Assembly (NCBI GenBank): GCA_964030785.1
Contig: OZ034967.1
Span: 65,048,742 to 65,112,741 of the forward strand
Direction: 5' to 3'
Length of the DNA stretch: 64,000 nucleotides
From: Siderastrea siderea
Lineage: Eukaryota; Cnidaria; Anthozoa; Scleractinia; Rhizangiidae
Position numbers and translations under genes: made by a program. Positions 45,869 to 56,921 of the stretch are shown here, piece by piece. The notes beneath the pieces were generated by a model. That model was not told where the DNA came from. It did no database searches and saw only the letters and a program-made list of their open reading frames with translations. The number at the start of each line of letters is the position of its first letter. The stretch's first letter is position 1.

Positions 45869-47199
45869 GACATTTTTTCGCACCGCAAAGCTTATCATGC
45901 CTTGTTGAGAGGCGACACGACTTGCGAGGTCAGGTCTCGCAAGGGCGAGCCGTATTCGAAGGTCTCGCTTTAAGAACAACTTGGCTGGAGATGAGCCTAT
46001 TGTGGTATGTGGAGTGCTTCGGTACGACAGCAGCAAGCTCTGAATTCGATGTTGGAGGGAACATGATGGATCTGCTTTTGACGACTCCAGAGAGGACTTG
46101 AAAGTTTGGACGAGTCTTTCTGCGAGTCCATTAAAGGATGGATGGTACGGTCAAACCAAAACTCGCTGGATGCCATTTAGTCGCAGGAATTCATCATACT
46201 CTGCGGACTAAAATGGAGGACCGTTGTCAGGGACGACTTGATTTGGGAGCCCGTATCTTTTCAAAGATGTTGCGCAATGCATTAATGGTACTCTCAGCAG
46301 TGGTGGTCTTCATGGGACCGATCACTTCAGGACAATGTGAATGAACATCAACCACGATGAGGTAGTGGTTAGACTGATGTGTGGCAAAATCCACATGTAT
46401 GTCCTGCCAAGGAGCTGTGGGCCACAACGAAGGGAGCAACGGAGCGGCTGGAGGAGCCTTCCTAGCTTTAATACACTGCTGACATCTGCCCGCGGTCTCC
46501 TCAATGTCGCCGTTAATTCCTGGCCACCACACACGGCCGTGTGCTGTTGCCTTCATGCGTGCTACTCCTGGGTGAGCCGTGTGTAGTTCGTTCAGGATTG
46601 GCTGCTGTAAGGTAGTAGGTAGGACTGTTCGTAGACCCCACATGAGGCAGCCCTCTTCGACAGAAAGCTCGTCCTTGCGCAAGAAGTATGGCTTGAGATC
46701 AGGGTCTGTGCAGAAGTTAACATGCCAACCATTTTGGGTGAGCGATAGTGCCTTTGCCAGGGTAGGGTTCCTTGACGTTTCCCTGGCGATTTCTGAGACG
46801 GAGAATGGGTGTCTGCTCAGCTGCTGGCTAGCCACAAGGAAGATTTCCTCTTCGACGCTAGCGTCCTTCTTGTACTGAAGTGGGAGTCTGGACAAGGCGT
46901 CAGCACTGGCGACTTCAGCGGAAGACTTAAACTCTCTGTCGTACAGGTAGGAAGAAAGAAGGAGTGACCAACGCTGAAGTCGAGCTGCTGCCAAGACAGG
47001 TGTGGCGGAGTCCGGTGCGAAGATGTTCAGAAGGGTTTGTGGTCAGTTCGGCTTGAAGACATTAGGGTAGGACTGTATCGTGGTGTGTAGTCTTGTCTTC
47101 ACATCCTTGTGGTAGGCTTACATCGGACACGCGGATGCTACATATTTGTTTCCAGTCCAGCTTCACCTGCGACAGCCAGTCTCTCCCGAAGAGAGATGG

Positions 47200-48332
47200 C
47201 CCAGAACCTTCAACTACCAGACGTGATACAACGGCATACTGATCTTGGTACTGTAAGTGTGCCTGGAGTTGACCACAGACTCGTACTGGGTGCCCGGTGT
47301 AGGTGTGCAGGCCCGTGCTGGGGGGCTTGAGAGGGTTCGTTTGAAGAACCTGTTGTATGTATCCCGAGAGATGAGTGAGACACCGTCGCCCGTGTCTAGT
47401 TCCATAAGAAGACTAGTTCCATTTAGTTCGACTGGTATTTCAATGTCTTTCGTCTCTGGAATTAGGTTGTATAAGGAGATAGAGAACGGATCAACTGAAG
47501 AGGGACTAGCTTCTGAAGTTTCTGGTTCTTCAACCTTAAAAACTTTGTGGGGTTTGCTCTTGCAAGCACCAGTTACGTGACCCGGTCTGCCACAGGAATG
47601 ACAGGTATAATTTCTGTATTTGCACTGAGAACGTGGGTGGCGTGATTTCCCGCAGGAAAGGCGTTCTGACGTAGTACTGTTGTTGTGACTGGAAGGGAGC
47701 TTCCCTTGGCCCTTGCTAGGAGGCTTGCGTGGTTTCCAGGGAAAGAAAGTGTCGACGGTTCCCAGAATTAAGCTTGTTTATTGAGGTTGAGCTCTCTTGG
47801 GAGAATGTGGCGACGTCTTTCTCGGCGGCTTCTGCACTAAGGGGGGTTTTAGCGCCTCGTCGAAAGTGTGTTCCTCTGTCAGCAATTTCTTTTGAATCTC
47901 CTCGCTCCGAAGACCGTAGACAAAACGATCACGCAAAGCTTTGTTGAGATGGGTGCCGACCGAACTGACATGTTGAAGCCAGATGTTTTAAATTAGCGGC
48001 GAACGTGGAGACGTTCTCGCCCTCGCGTTGGACGCAGTGTGGAACCTGTATCTTTCGGCTATGACCAGTGTTTTTGGTGCGTAGTGGTTTTTCAGAATGG
48101 TAGCAAGTTGTGCATACGTCTTTTCTGAAGGAACTGCTGGGGAGCAGAGGTCCGAAAGAACATCGTAAGCCTTGGAGCCAATAACACATATTAAGGTTGC
48201 CCTTCGCTTGAACGATTCTGAGGAATCGGCTGGAACGCTGTTTACCACAAAGTATTGTTCTTATCGCTCCAGGTAGCGATTGATGTTTGTGGAGGCCGGA
48301 TTGAACTCTTCTATTTTACCTAGACTTGGCAT
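47200..48332 (-). pseudogene. Gypsy gag and protease remnant
   Basis: Gag starts MPSLGKIEEFNPASTNIN at 48332 and meets a stop after about 23 codons, then continues with SFKRRATLICVIGSKAYDVL. A later part is in other frames. A CCHC zinc knuckle (CHSCGRPGHVTGAC) lies near 47566-47607. The aspartic protease has MELDTGDGVSLISRDTYNRF at 47405-47340. It ends with the linker GPSLFGRDWLSQVKLDW just before the RT deletion near 47060. Confidence 0.8.
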
Positions 48333-48355
48333 GATCCCGTCTTCGTCGCCAGAAA

Positions 48356-49448
48356 TGTTATGTTTTTAGGATAAAAAATGCGAGGCACCCACAGGCAGCC
48401 GAAGCTCACGCCTCGAGAAAGCGAGGAACTTTAAAATTATTTATTGTCCTCGAGCCGGGACGTGACCTTCGAGAGAGACCGGTATTGGGTTACAAGCGGC
48501 CGTTAACAGTTTGAGACATTGTATGGGGAATAAAATATCGTCGATTTCAAACGTGGAATAAAACTCAATTTCAACACTTTTTTAGTGAAATGAATAAAAC
48601 TAACTTACCTCTTGTGTCTTTGTGTGTTTTTTGGGCTTATTTCATCGTTTTGGGCTTTCTTTGTTATGACTGTTACTACCTTCATAAGACGAAGTCAAGG
48701 CACCACACTGTTTTAGGCCGGAGATTCGAACTTGTCGACTCGAAGGTGGTTTGCGGCCCGAAAATCCATCCTATCGCAGATTTTTTCGGCCAGAGGTAAA
48801 GCTCTATGATCTCTGCACCTTGTAAAATGTTCATTCGCCAAATACCCCCGCGCATTTTCCTGAAAATGAGCATTTTCTCACTCCATGTCCAAAATTCCTT
48901 CTTTCGGCGAACGCTTATGATTTTGAAAATCGACACGAGGCTTGGGTCCGAGGTCAATTTTCTCTCGACCGAGGGTGGTACAGGAGAATTGAATCAAGCG
49001 TAAATCCAGTTAAAAAGGACACAGGAGATACTGCATCAGTTGGTTTAACGTTGTGTAACACATTTTTAAATTTTTTTTACCTCACTGATTTGGTATATAT
49101 TAAAACTATTATTACCGTCAGTAGCTGTACCACGAATTGACTGAATTGACTTTACCACCCTCGGTCGAGAGAAAATAACGGCCGCTTGTAACCCAATACC
49201 GGTCTCTCTCGAAGGTCACGTCCCGGCTCGAAAACCATAAATAATTTAAAAATTCCTCGCTTTCTCGAGGCGTGAGCTTGGGCTGCCTGTGAGGCACCAC
49301 AACACAGTAAACGGATAGCCGTTCAATAGATGATTATATTTGATAAAAGCACATGGCAGAATACAAAGAGCCTCTATAGACTGAGGACTAACAAGAGACT
49401 ATTCATACCTAGGTAACGCAATATCTTGTAACGCTATATCACTATAAC
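48356..49448 (-). repeat. 5' LTR of the gypsy element, interrupted
   Basis: Its minus-strand ends are TGTTATAG-like (49448, last base lost) and ATAACA (48356-48361 as TGTTAT on the plus strand). Most of its length is a foreign inverted-repeat element (48381-49300). Without that the LTR would be about 170 bp. Confidence 0.65.
48381..49300. mobile_element. Foldback element inserted in the LTR
   Basis: The left arm (48381-48505) with AGGCAGCC, AAGCTCACGCCTCGAGAAAG, GTTACAAGCGGCCGTT is repeated in inverted form at about 49180-49300. A second inverted pair around GACCGAGGGTGGTA lies at 48960-48985 and 49135-49165. No ORF is recognised. Confidence 0.75.
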
Positions 49449-49449
49449 T

Positions 49450-51030
49450 AGTAGTAATCGCAGATTAGTGGAGTGCGTTCGACTGCAACCCTTGTCGACA
49501 CCGAAATTAGGGAAAGAAAGAGTCTCCTCAGCTTTCTGATCTTTCTCGACCCTCGGTTATTCCTCGAACATTGTCAGATATGAAATACATGTAAATCTTA
49601 AAATAACAAATTTGCGTGACATATGTTATTTTGCAGGCGGACATATTTATTTACATGACCGCTTGTATGACTCATCGAAAGTTTCACACGTAAATACAGA
49701 ATCAAACTGAAATGTTACAACTACCGTTGAACTCTTTACCTTTGATAACCTCCATAAATATTCGCGCAATGGTCCTCTCAACCTCTTTTAGTTCGCGGCT
49801 TCGTTGATAAACGTCGATTTCCGAAATAAGCAGACAACGCGATTTCTAAATTTAAAAGTGGCAGCATGGACATTACACAAAACTTCGAGAGTGACTCGCC
49901 AAGGCATTGTTCGAGAGAGTAAGTAAATTTAAATAGCGTGTTTCTTTCACGGACATATACCGTTAAGTTTGAATGTTGTATGCCGAGTGGTTCCCATCGA
50001 AGGCGAGAAGGTTAGAATGCCAACTGAACGGCGAACTGCAGGTTGACATATGTACCAAGGCTTCGATCAAGGATTTACAATAACTCCTTGGTAGAAAGGT
50101 TGCTTTTGCGAGCCTGGCTGAACTTCCCTCGCTCGAAACAAGCTTCTTCACAACAACACAGACGCCTTTGGACGTCAAAACGAGGTCATTTGGTTTCATG
50201 AAAACGAGTCCAGTATACACCAGTTCGCGGCCGAGGTTATGCCCCTGCAAAAATCTTCGGGTGGGGGGGGGGGGGGTGGGGGGCTAAATTGGTGTCCATC
50301 CACTACAGAGAAAATCTCGATTTCAATCCGGCCGGGATTAGGGTTGCGTTCTCCTATCGTCGAACGCAACAAGTAAAGAAAAAGTTCCCGTCAGTTGAAG
50401 ATTAACCGCGCGATAAAGGAGAACATAGCGTATCAAACTGTCTTCCCTTTGCCGGAATGAACGTTAACATTTACATTCAACCACAAAACCTAAACGAGGG
50501 TCGTAATGATGCTTTAACTAGCAAAACACGGAAAATATAGGAATAAACAAATTTCCAGACTAAATCGAGAGACGAAAGACGACTGAAAGTATATTTTGAA
50601 GATTACGCTACAGAAAATACTATAACCAAGACGTCACGCCAGGTCAAGAACGTAACCGTATATAGGTGAAACTGTTTTCATAAATTTTCAGTGGGCACGA
50701 ACACAAAATTACTCTTACGTGCTGGTTTTGTTGCCAAGTGTTGACTTACATGTTTGCTCCCTTGGAACTGGTTGGAGACAGCGATGGCGTTCTAGATAAA
50801 GGTTTCTGCTTATTTCTTTCTGCAATCGACCTCAAACTGACAGAATACTTTCGCCACGAAGAAACACTTTAGTGCCAATCTGCGGAGAAATCTTCCCAAA
50901 TCCTGACAAATTTGTTGTCAAAATTCTCCAAATTCATTGTATATTTCGAAACCGGAGGTACATTTAGCGTTATTCAGATCTAGTTGCTTTTGACTCTGTT
51001 TTATGAGACAAGATTCGCATGTATTTGCTT
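49450..51030. other. Intergenic, no gene supported
   Basis: A minus-strand open stretch (49963-50250) and an overlapping plus-strand one both look weakly protein-like, but neither is recognised. A G run lies at 50262-50283. Confidence 0.35.
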
Positions 51031-51384
51031 TAGACAATGCCACTGACGGACGATATCGTCGCAAAAATCCTCGTATTGTTCGTAATCGAAGCTGTTATTA
51101 CTTTGGGCTTTAGGAACTTTAATCTTATGATGAGCTACAAATTATGGTTGACTGAATTGACCGTTTTTATGTCATTGTACTGATTCCCGACTGTCTGTTA
51201 TGTAGACAGTTCATTTACTTTGCCAAACAATCTTTGATATGAGATATTTTTAGCATTTCACTGGTTAAGTTCTGGCGGTGATCAGAGAATCACATATTCT
51301 GTGACTGTTTCACTCTACAGAACGACGAAAAATACGCCAACTTTTCAATATGTTAAAATTAACCTTATATAGAGCTATCTTTTC

Positions 51385-51530
51385 GCCGATGATCAGCGGC
51401 GAAGTAGCTCTGTCTATATAAAAGAGAACTCCAAAACTCGCCGCGACGATCAGCGGCGAGGTAGTTCTGTCTGCATAAGAAAGAACTGCAGAGCTCGCCA
51501 ATGATCAGCGGCGAGGTAGTCCTGTCTGCG
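51385..51530 (-). repeat. Left array of ~62-bp units (copy 2)
   Basis: Two to three units like those of 10230-10445 (GATCAGCGGCGA, TAGTTCTGTCTGCATAAG, AACTCGCC). Confidence 0.85.
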
Positions 51531-51779
51531 TTAAAAGAATATGCATGCAACCACTGACAAAATAAATATGTCATAAAATCGTATCACAAGAATGTCTCCG
51601 CAGATTTTTACCACGGGTCCCGCTTGTCAACCAACTGACCTAATATATAGATTTAGCCAAGCCTAAAAGTGGAGCTTCCCGTTTTGTTTTGTTTGTTTGT
51701 TTGTTTATTGCTGACAGTTATTAATCTGTGAAAATACTCTCATTCAAGTCGTTAAATTAAAAAAAAACAAAAAAAAAAC

Positions 51780-51860
51780 CAAGAAAAAATTCCCACCCTC
51801 GCTGAGAGTCGAACCCAGGTCGTCGGCGTATGAAGTCGGATATCAGTCCACTTGGCCATG
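51780..51860 (-). mobile_element. tRNA-like SINE head (minus strand)
   Basis: On the minus strand: CATGGCCAAGTGGACTGATA (A box region) and CCTGGGTTCGACTCTCAGCG (B box) with flanking acceptor-like bases. This is a different tRNA origin from the other SINEs in the window. The tail is A-rich (AAAAAAAAACAAAAAAAAACC on the plus strand at its left). Confidence 0.45.
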
Positions 51861-52329
51861 AACATTCCTTGACATTTTTCAAGTTAATTTTAATAGTTAT
51901 TTCTTTCTTCGTGACAAGCTGCCTATCAGGATGAAAATGCTGGTGTTTTTCCTGGCAAAATGTGTTGGGGACGCCGTAAAAACCATGGTTGTGGACATAA
52001 AAAACCAAAAAGCAATAGTTCTGCTATATTTGACGTCGAAACCGCTGCGAAAAGCTGCGAACTCAAGCGGTGTGCCGACCGAGTTCGAACAGAACCGACG
52101 CGGCAAATTTGAACTTTTCGCCTGAACTTTGTCGCCTAATTTTTTTCGCCTAAATTGAACTTTTCCCCTTCCACCAAAAAGACAACTGAGTATTCCTTTG
52201 AACTTTTTTTTTCCATGAACAAATTTGTTTATGACTTTTGTTGTCTTTGCTTGTTTTGCTACAACGCGGGTCAACATACGATTTCGCGCCAAAAACACAC
52301 GGGATTCAGCACAGGGTTTTATCCAGTGT

Positions 52330-52497
52330 ATGGAGTGTATTGGGAATCCTGTGGTGCGGACGGACGTACGTACGTACGTACGTACGGACGGTCACGTGAC
52401 TATTACGTCACTATCAAAATTTCTTGGCTTGATAGGTTACCAAATTTCCTTAGCAACGGAGCTCCGCTGACGCGCTAGCGCGCTGGCTCCGCTATTA
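52330..52497. mobile_element. Truncated relative of the 23355-25443 element
   Basis: CGGACGGACGTACGTACGTA, GGTCACGTGACTATTACGTC, TGATAGGTTACCAAATTTCC, AACGGAGCTCCGCT and GGCTCCGCT match the first ~160 bases of that element in reverse orientation. Confidence 0.7.
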
Positions 52498-52627
52498 CAC
52501 CAACTGGGAGCTGGTCAACTGAGAGTTCGTATTTATCCCGTAAATGGAAAATGAATGAATATTAATATCAGAATGATCATATATTTGAAATGCGGATTAA
52601 AGATAAAAACATATGTAAACCATCGCA

Positions 52628-53255
52628 TCATCGGCGAGTTTTGGAGTTCTTCCTTATACAAACAGGATACTCTCGCCCGCTGATCATCGGCGGCGAGTTT
52701 TGGAGTTCTTTCTTATACAGACATAACTACTTCGCCGCTGATCATCGGCGAGTTTTGGAGTTCTTTCTTATACAGACAGGACTACCGCGCCGCTAATCAT
52801 CGGCGAATTTTGGAGCTCTTCCTTATACAGACAGGACTATCTCGCCGCTGATCATCGGCGAGTTTTGGAGTTCTTTCTTATACAGACAGGACTATCTCGC
52901 CGCTGATCATCGGCGAATTTTGGAGTTCTTTCTTATACAGACAGAACTACCTCGCCGCTGATCATCGGCGAGTTTTGGAGTTCTTCCTTATACCGACAAA
53001 ACTTCTTCGCCGCTGATCATCGGCGAGTTTTGGAGTTCTTTCTTATACCGACAGAACTACTTCGCTGCTGATCATCGGCGAGTTTTGGAGTTCCTTCTTA
53101 TACAGACAGGACTATCTCGCCGCTGATCATCGGCGAGTTTGGAGTTCTTTTTTATACAGACAGAAATACCTCGCCGCTGATCATCGGCAAGTTTTGGAGT
53201 TCTTCCTTATTTCGACAAAAAATACTTCGCCGCTAATCATCGGCGAGTTTTCCGT
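52628..53255 (+). repeat. Right array of ~61-bp units (copy 2)
   Basis: About ten units of the ATCATCGGCGAGTTTTGGAG repeat, each with the CGCCGCTGATCATCGGCG palindrome, against about seven in copy 1. This shows array length change since duplication. Confidence 0.9.
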
Positions 53256-53417
53256 TCTGTATATTGGTCACTTGACCATTAATCACTGAATGTAACATTC
53301 ACAAAAAAAAATCCGTTTCCATAGACATAAACATTCACTTAACATGTGACTGTATGTACATCCAAGTTCTGGTGACAATCGTCTCTATGTAGAAACTTAT
53401 GTTTTTAAAATGGGTAG

Positions 53418-54158
53418 GCGTGGGAGACTCATGAAGCCATACTGGTCGAAGATTACCTCGTTACTCGTCAACCATACGTTGAGAAATGGCGTAGATGTGG
53501 TGCTAGATATGCCAAAGAATTTTCTCCCAGATTTCCGCATTTTGAAGTAAGCAACCATCTTATTTATATATATGTTGGGTAGAATTGAACCTCCAGTCAC
53601 TTTGCAACAAAAACCAACCAGATCACCAAAAATGAGTATATTTTCATGACAAACAGACAACTTGGATCCACATTTTCATACACATCAGCCACAGAATCAC
53701 GCTGGACCAATATTTTAGCACAGCTACGTGTAGTTTGTCAGCATGCTTCCGTTCTAAAAAAGTGTCAAATTTGAGTCGTTTAGCTAGTAGGTGAAATCAG
53801 GAGGCCGTCCTAACGAAGAGAAAATAACGCCCGATACACCATTGAGGGAGCACCGATACGTCATCATCGTAAGAGCTGCATAAAGTACCATTTTTTTGTA
53901 TATAATTCTCCGGTAGTGTTCCGTGATAAGAACAAAAATAGTACAAAGAATCAACAAATTTCTTCAACTTTTTGGTCATTTTTTTAAAGGTCATGATCCT
54001 TGAAAGTGCGGAAACAAAGTGGCTTGGAGTGGGTGTCGTTTTCAAAAATTACGACTTGAACTTGATGCCCGGATGGAAGGATGGAGCTATGGGTTACCAC
54101 ACAGATGATAGGAAAATCTTCGATGCAGAAAAGAAAACTCGTGGGAAAAAAACTACAG
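53418..54158 (+). pseudogene. Truncated SPRY-gene copy (two exons)
   Basis: Exons 53418-53546 and 53990-54158 are duplicates of 11762-11890 and 12434-12602, with the same lengths, phases and splice sites and a few substitutions (for example GAMGYHTDD for GTVGYHTDD). The second half of SPRY and the coiled coil are not found downstream: similarity ends at 54247. It is open but incomplete, so I call it a partial copy. Confidence 0.7.
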
Positions 54159-54249
54159 GTAAAGGGAGCAGCATTTTTATTAACGCCGATCCTCTCATTA
54201 AGAAGAAGCCGTTTCCAACTATCATACTGGGAACATGCCTATCTAGGCC

Positions 54250-55980
54250 ACTTATGTCCAGGATTGAACTCTGCAACGAATTTTACGATTTTTCGCATCA
54301 GTTCCAAATTTTACGATTTTTCGTAATGTCACGAGTTTTCGTTCTAAAGTAGCGAGATTAACAAATTTTCCTTTTTTGCACCGTTTAATGATTTTTTTGT
54401 CAACAGACGCTCGCGGGCTAACAGATTTTACAAAATTAGCGAAATTTCGCAGCCTCAATGATTTTCCGCGCTGTGTTGCGATTTTTTTCAGTCTTTTGTC
54501 TTGCTAATTGCCTCACATAAAGCATGAATTTATGAATATCCCTCGTTCTAAATGCTCCTAAAGCGGTTCATGACATGAATCTATGAAATATTCCTCGTCC
54601 CAAAAGCTCCGATCGCGAGATATAACATGAATACATGATTCACTGATTCCCAGTTAAAGTGAGCCAAAACGCAGTTTTCTTGTCTTGGTCGGGTAGCTTT
54701 CTCCTGGGCAAGAGTTCTGTACTGGAAAATATGTTTCAATCATGAGAAAGGAACGGCCTTCACAGAAAAGTAGTATATGAGCCTTGCAAAATTTTTTTGT
54801 TAATTTTGTGGACTGCAAACACCTCAATACACAGCTTTTTTGGCTGTCCATTGGCAAATATATAACTTAAACACTTGCGATGTGTCTGTTTCCTAACCTA
54901 GAATATCACTTTAACCGGCAAAAAGCAAAAATACAAGAAGCGTAGCTTCCAACGAGCCCTGACGTTTCTTTGGATTCCTACTTTGGAGTAAAATATCGTC
55001 ATCGGAACATTGTCCATTATTTTCAAGTAACCTCCGTTACCTGGAAATCAGTAGCTATGCAATATTAGTTATAAATACAATTTCCTACTGATAAGTCCTT
55101 CAAATTATCGCTCAGATATAACTACATTCACAAACGGAAATTGAAGTTTGCTTCTGACAAGCCGACTCAGAATTGTTAATTTCATGTCACACAACTCAGT
55201 GCGTATGGATAGGAGCATAACCTCCGTTACCTCAATTTTTTCATCATAACCTGTCTGCTCCTTAATTTTGCTCTGGTTACTATTTCCTCTTAACCCTCAG
55301 TAAGTTTTAGTCATAATGCGGTAGGTAAGGTGTTAGTTTTTAAGACGGACGAAGCATCGAAGTTTTGAAAAATAACTTCCGTTACCGAGCGTTACCAATA
55401 ACCTCCGGACCAACTTTTCTTTCTTTCGTTAAATATTTGCGATACTGTTATCAATTAACAGCAGTAAGATAATACTCCGTAAATAAAACGTCATGCACAT
55501 GTTTAACGTAGATTTTGCAAGACTAATTAACATTTTCGGATAAAAGAAGCCGCAACACGTGGACCACCGAAAGACTGCTCCTGCAATATTCAAAAACTTC
55601 ATCTTCCCCAGGTTTAATTGCTTTAAATAGGGGAAAAAACGCAAGGTGAGTATTATGCCAGTCATTGACAGTTATTTTAGCGAGAAAACTAAACAAAATA
55701 GTAGTCATTTGTGACACGTAACGATTTAGGTAAAGGAGGTTGTTGAAAGGATGTCGCAAAATTTTCTCACATTGTAAGAGTAATAATAACATCAACTTAG
55801 AGGTAACGTCAGAGAACGGAGACTAGATTACTTTACAGACAATCCTGGGTTTTCGTTGAAAGCAATAACATTGTTATAATATTTTTACGCTAATAATTCA
55901 GTTTGATCGTGGCATTTTTTCGTTGTCCCGCATCCAAACCCAGTGCAATGCCTTTTATAAAGTGGCAGGTGGATAATTTC
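54250..55980. other. Intergenic, no gene supported
   Basis: AT-rich. TTTTACGATTTTTCG-like words repeat near 54280-54330, and TAACCTCCGTTACC-like words recur at about 55030, 55220, 55375 and 55400. Confidence 0.4.
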
Positions 55981-55987
55981 CTTACAG

Positions 55988-56617
55988 ATGCCTCCAAAAA
56001 CACGTGCCGAGATCCAGAGAGCGCACAGAGAGAGAAAAATGGAACGTGAAGGAATAACGAAAAAGAAAGGAAAAAACTCAGAGCTGAAATCCAAAGAGAC
56101 TACAGAGAGAGGAAAAAGCAGGCTGACAGCGAAGCCTTCTTGAGAAAGGAAAGGGAACGGAAACGTGCCGCATATACACCGACGTGTCTACTATCTGAAA
56201 GTTTACAAGCTAAACGACGTAAAGAAAACCGAGAAAAAGCACGTCTATTTAGAAATAAGTTAAAGGCAACTTCCATCGTTGAAGACGAAGATAACGATCA
56301 GAATGGCGTCGAGGAGGCCGACGAAGAGGCTGGTTGTTCTTCTAATATCCAGCAGAAAGGGCGAGTTGGATTTGGAAATGGATTTTAAGGCACCATTAAA
56401 GCGAGTAAGTACCAGGAAGAGAATAAGCCGGGGAATTTCGAAGGCAAACAGAAAAATCAAGAGTTTTGAAAGCGAGAAAAGCAAGTTACAACGGAAAACA
56501 TGGATGCTAGAGAAACGACTCCAGAGAGCCAACAAACATAAAGCAAAGAAACGCACGCCGACCGGGCCAGAACCGACTGCTGCGACGACTGCACCTAACA
56601 CTCCGAGAAGGTGGTAA
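55988..56617 (+). pseudogene. Decayed basic coiled-coil transposon-associated ORF
   Basis: Starts MPPKTRAEIQRAHRERKMER, then a frameshift leads to DYRERKKQADSEAFLRKERE and QAKRRKENREKARLFRNKLK, and another shift to RKRISRGISKANRKIKSFES, ending TAPNTPRRW. Three frames are needed, so it is broken. I recognise the pattern (short RERKK repeats, a central acidic stretch, a coiled coil, then TPR) as the N-terminus of a repeated cnidarian ORF family; its function is unknown. Confidence 0.5.
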
Positions 56618-56921
56618 AGTTTGCAGAAAAGTTAAATGCGAAATGCTTGAGACAGACATTAACAATAAGATTTCTCAGACTTTTAAATTCTTTAATCGAC
56701 GTCTCAAACCAGTGTAATACACACAACTCAATTCTACTACATTCATTACAGGTTTGTACTGACAGTTTTGAATAAGCTCAAAAAAGGACTAAAAATTGCC
56801 CTATGTAGCAGAAAAAAAATCTAACTCGACAAAGAAGTATTTCATGAATTCAGCAAGTAGAATACTTGTGTAGGAGAGTTGGTTATAGTCTCTCGAACAC
56901 TCTTTTTGGCAAATCGCCGCC

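Larger units (their letters stand above)
43740..46994 (-). pseudogene. Gypsy integrase region, split by a 1.7-kb insertion
   Basis: 46994-46227 carries the end of RNase H (ARLQRWSLLLSSYLYDREFK), an HHCC zinc-binding part (HTAHPGVARMKATAHGRVWW ... CQQC) and the start of the catalytic core (WQDIHVDFA). 46036-45870 reads LLSYRSTPHTTIGSSPAKLF, the end of the core. The C-terminal part resumes at 44125-43740 (HAKFRELAVGESVLARDHLL, then GRTWRRHVDDVL). The stretch 44130-45868 is foreign. Stops and frameshifts make it a pseudogene. Confidence 0.8.
43430..49448 (-). mobile_element. Ty3/gypsy LTR retrotransposon, defective, minus strand
   Basis: Order on the minus strand: 5' LTR (49448-48356, itself interrupted), primer-binding region TGGCGACGAAGACGGGAT (48351-48334), gag, CCHC knuckle and protease, a remnant of the start of RT and the end of RNase H fused by deletion, integrase, polypurine tract GCAGGGAGG next to 43560, and a 3' LTR fragment. 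The LTR begins TGTTATAG and ends ATAACA. Most of reverse transcriptase is missing, and two insertions (44130-45868; 48381-49300) break it further, so it cannot move by itself. Confidence 0.85.
51033..54247. repeat. Duplicated segment, copy 2 (partner 9888-12692)
   Basis: It is in the same orientation as copy 1. It has a shorter left array (51385-51530) and a longer right array (52628-53255), a foreign block at about 51630-52497, and both SPRY exons with intact splice sites. A short frame TDDIVAKILVLFVIEAV is open in both copies near the left end. Confidence 0.8.

Noticed and set aside
49963..50250. 95-codon minus-strand ORF
   Set aside because: The opposite strand is equally open over the same stretch and neither is recognised.
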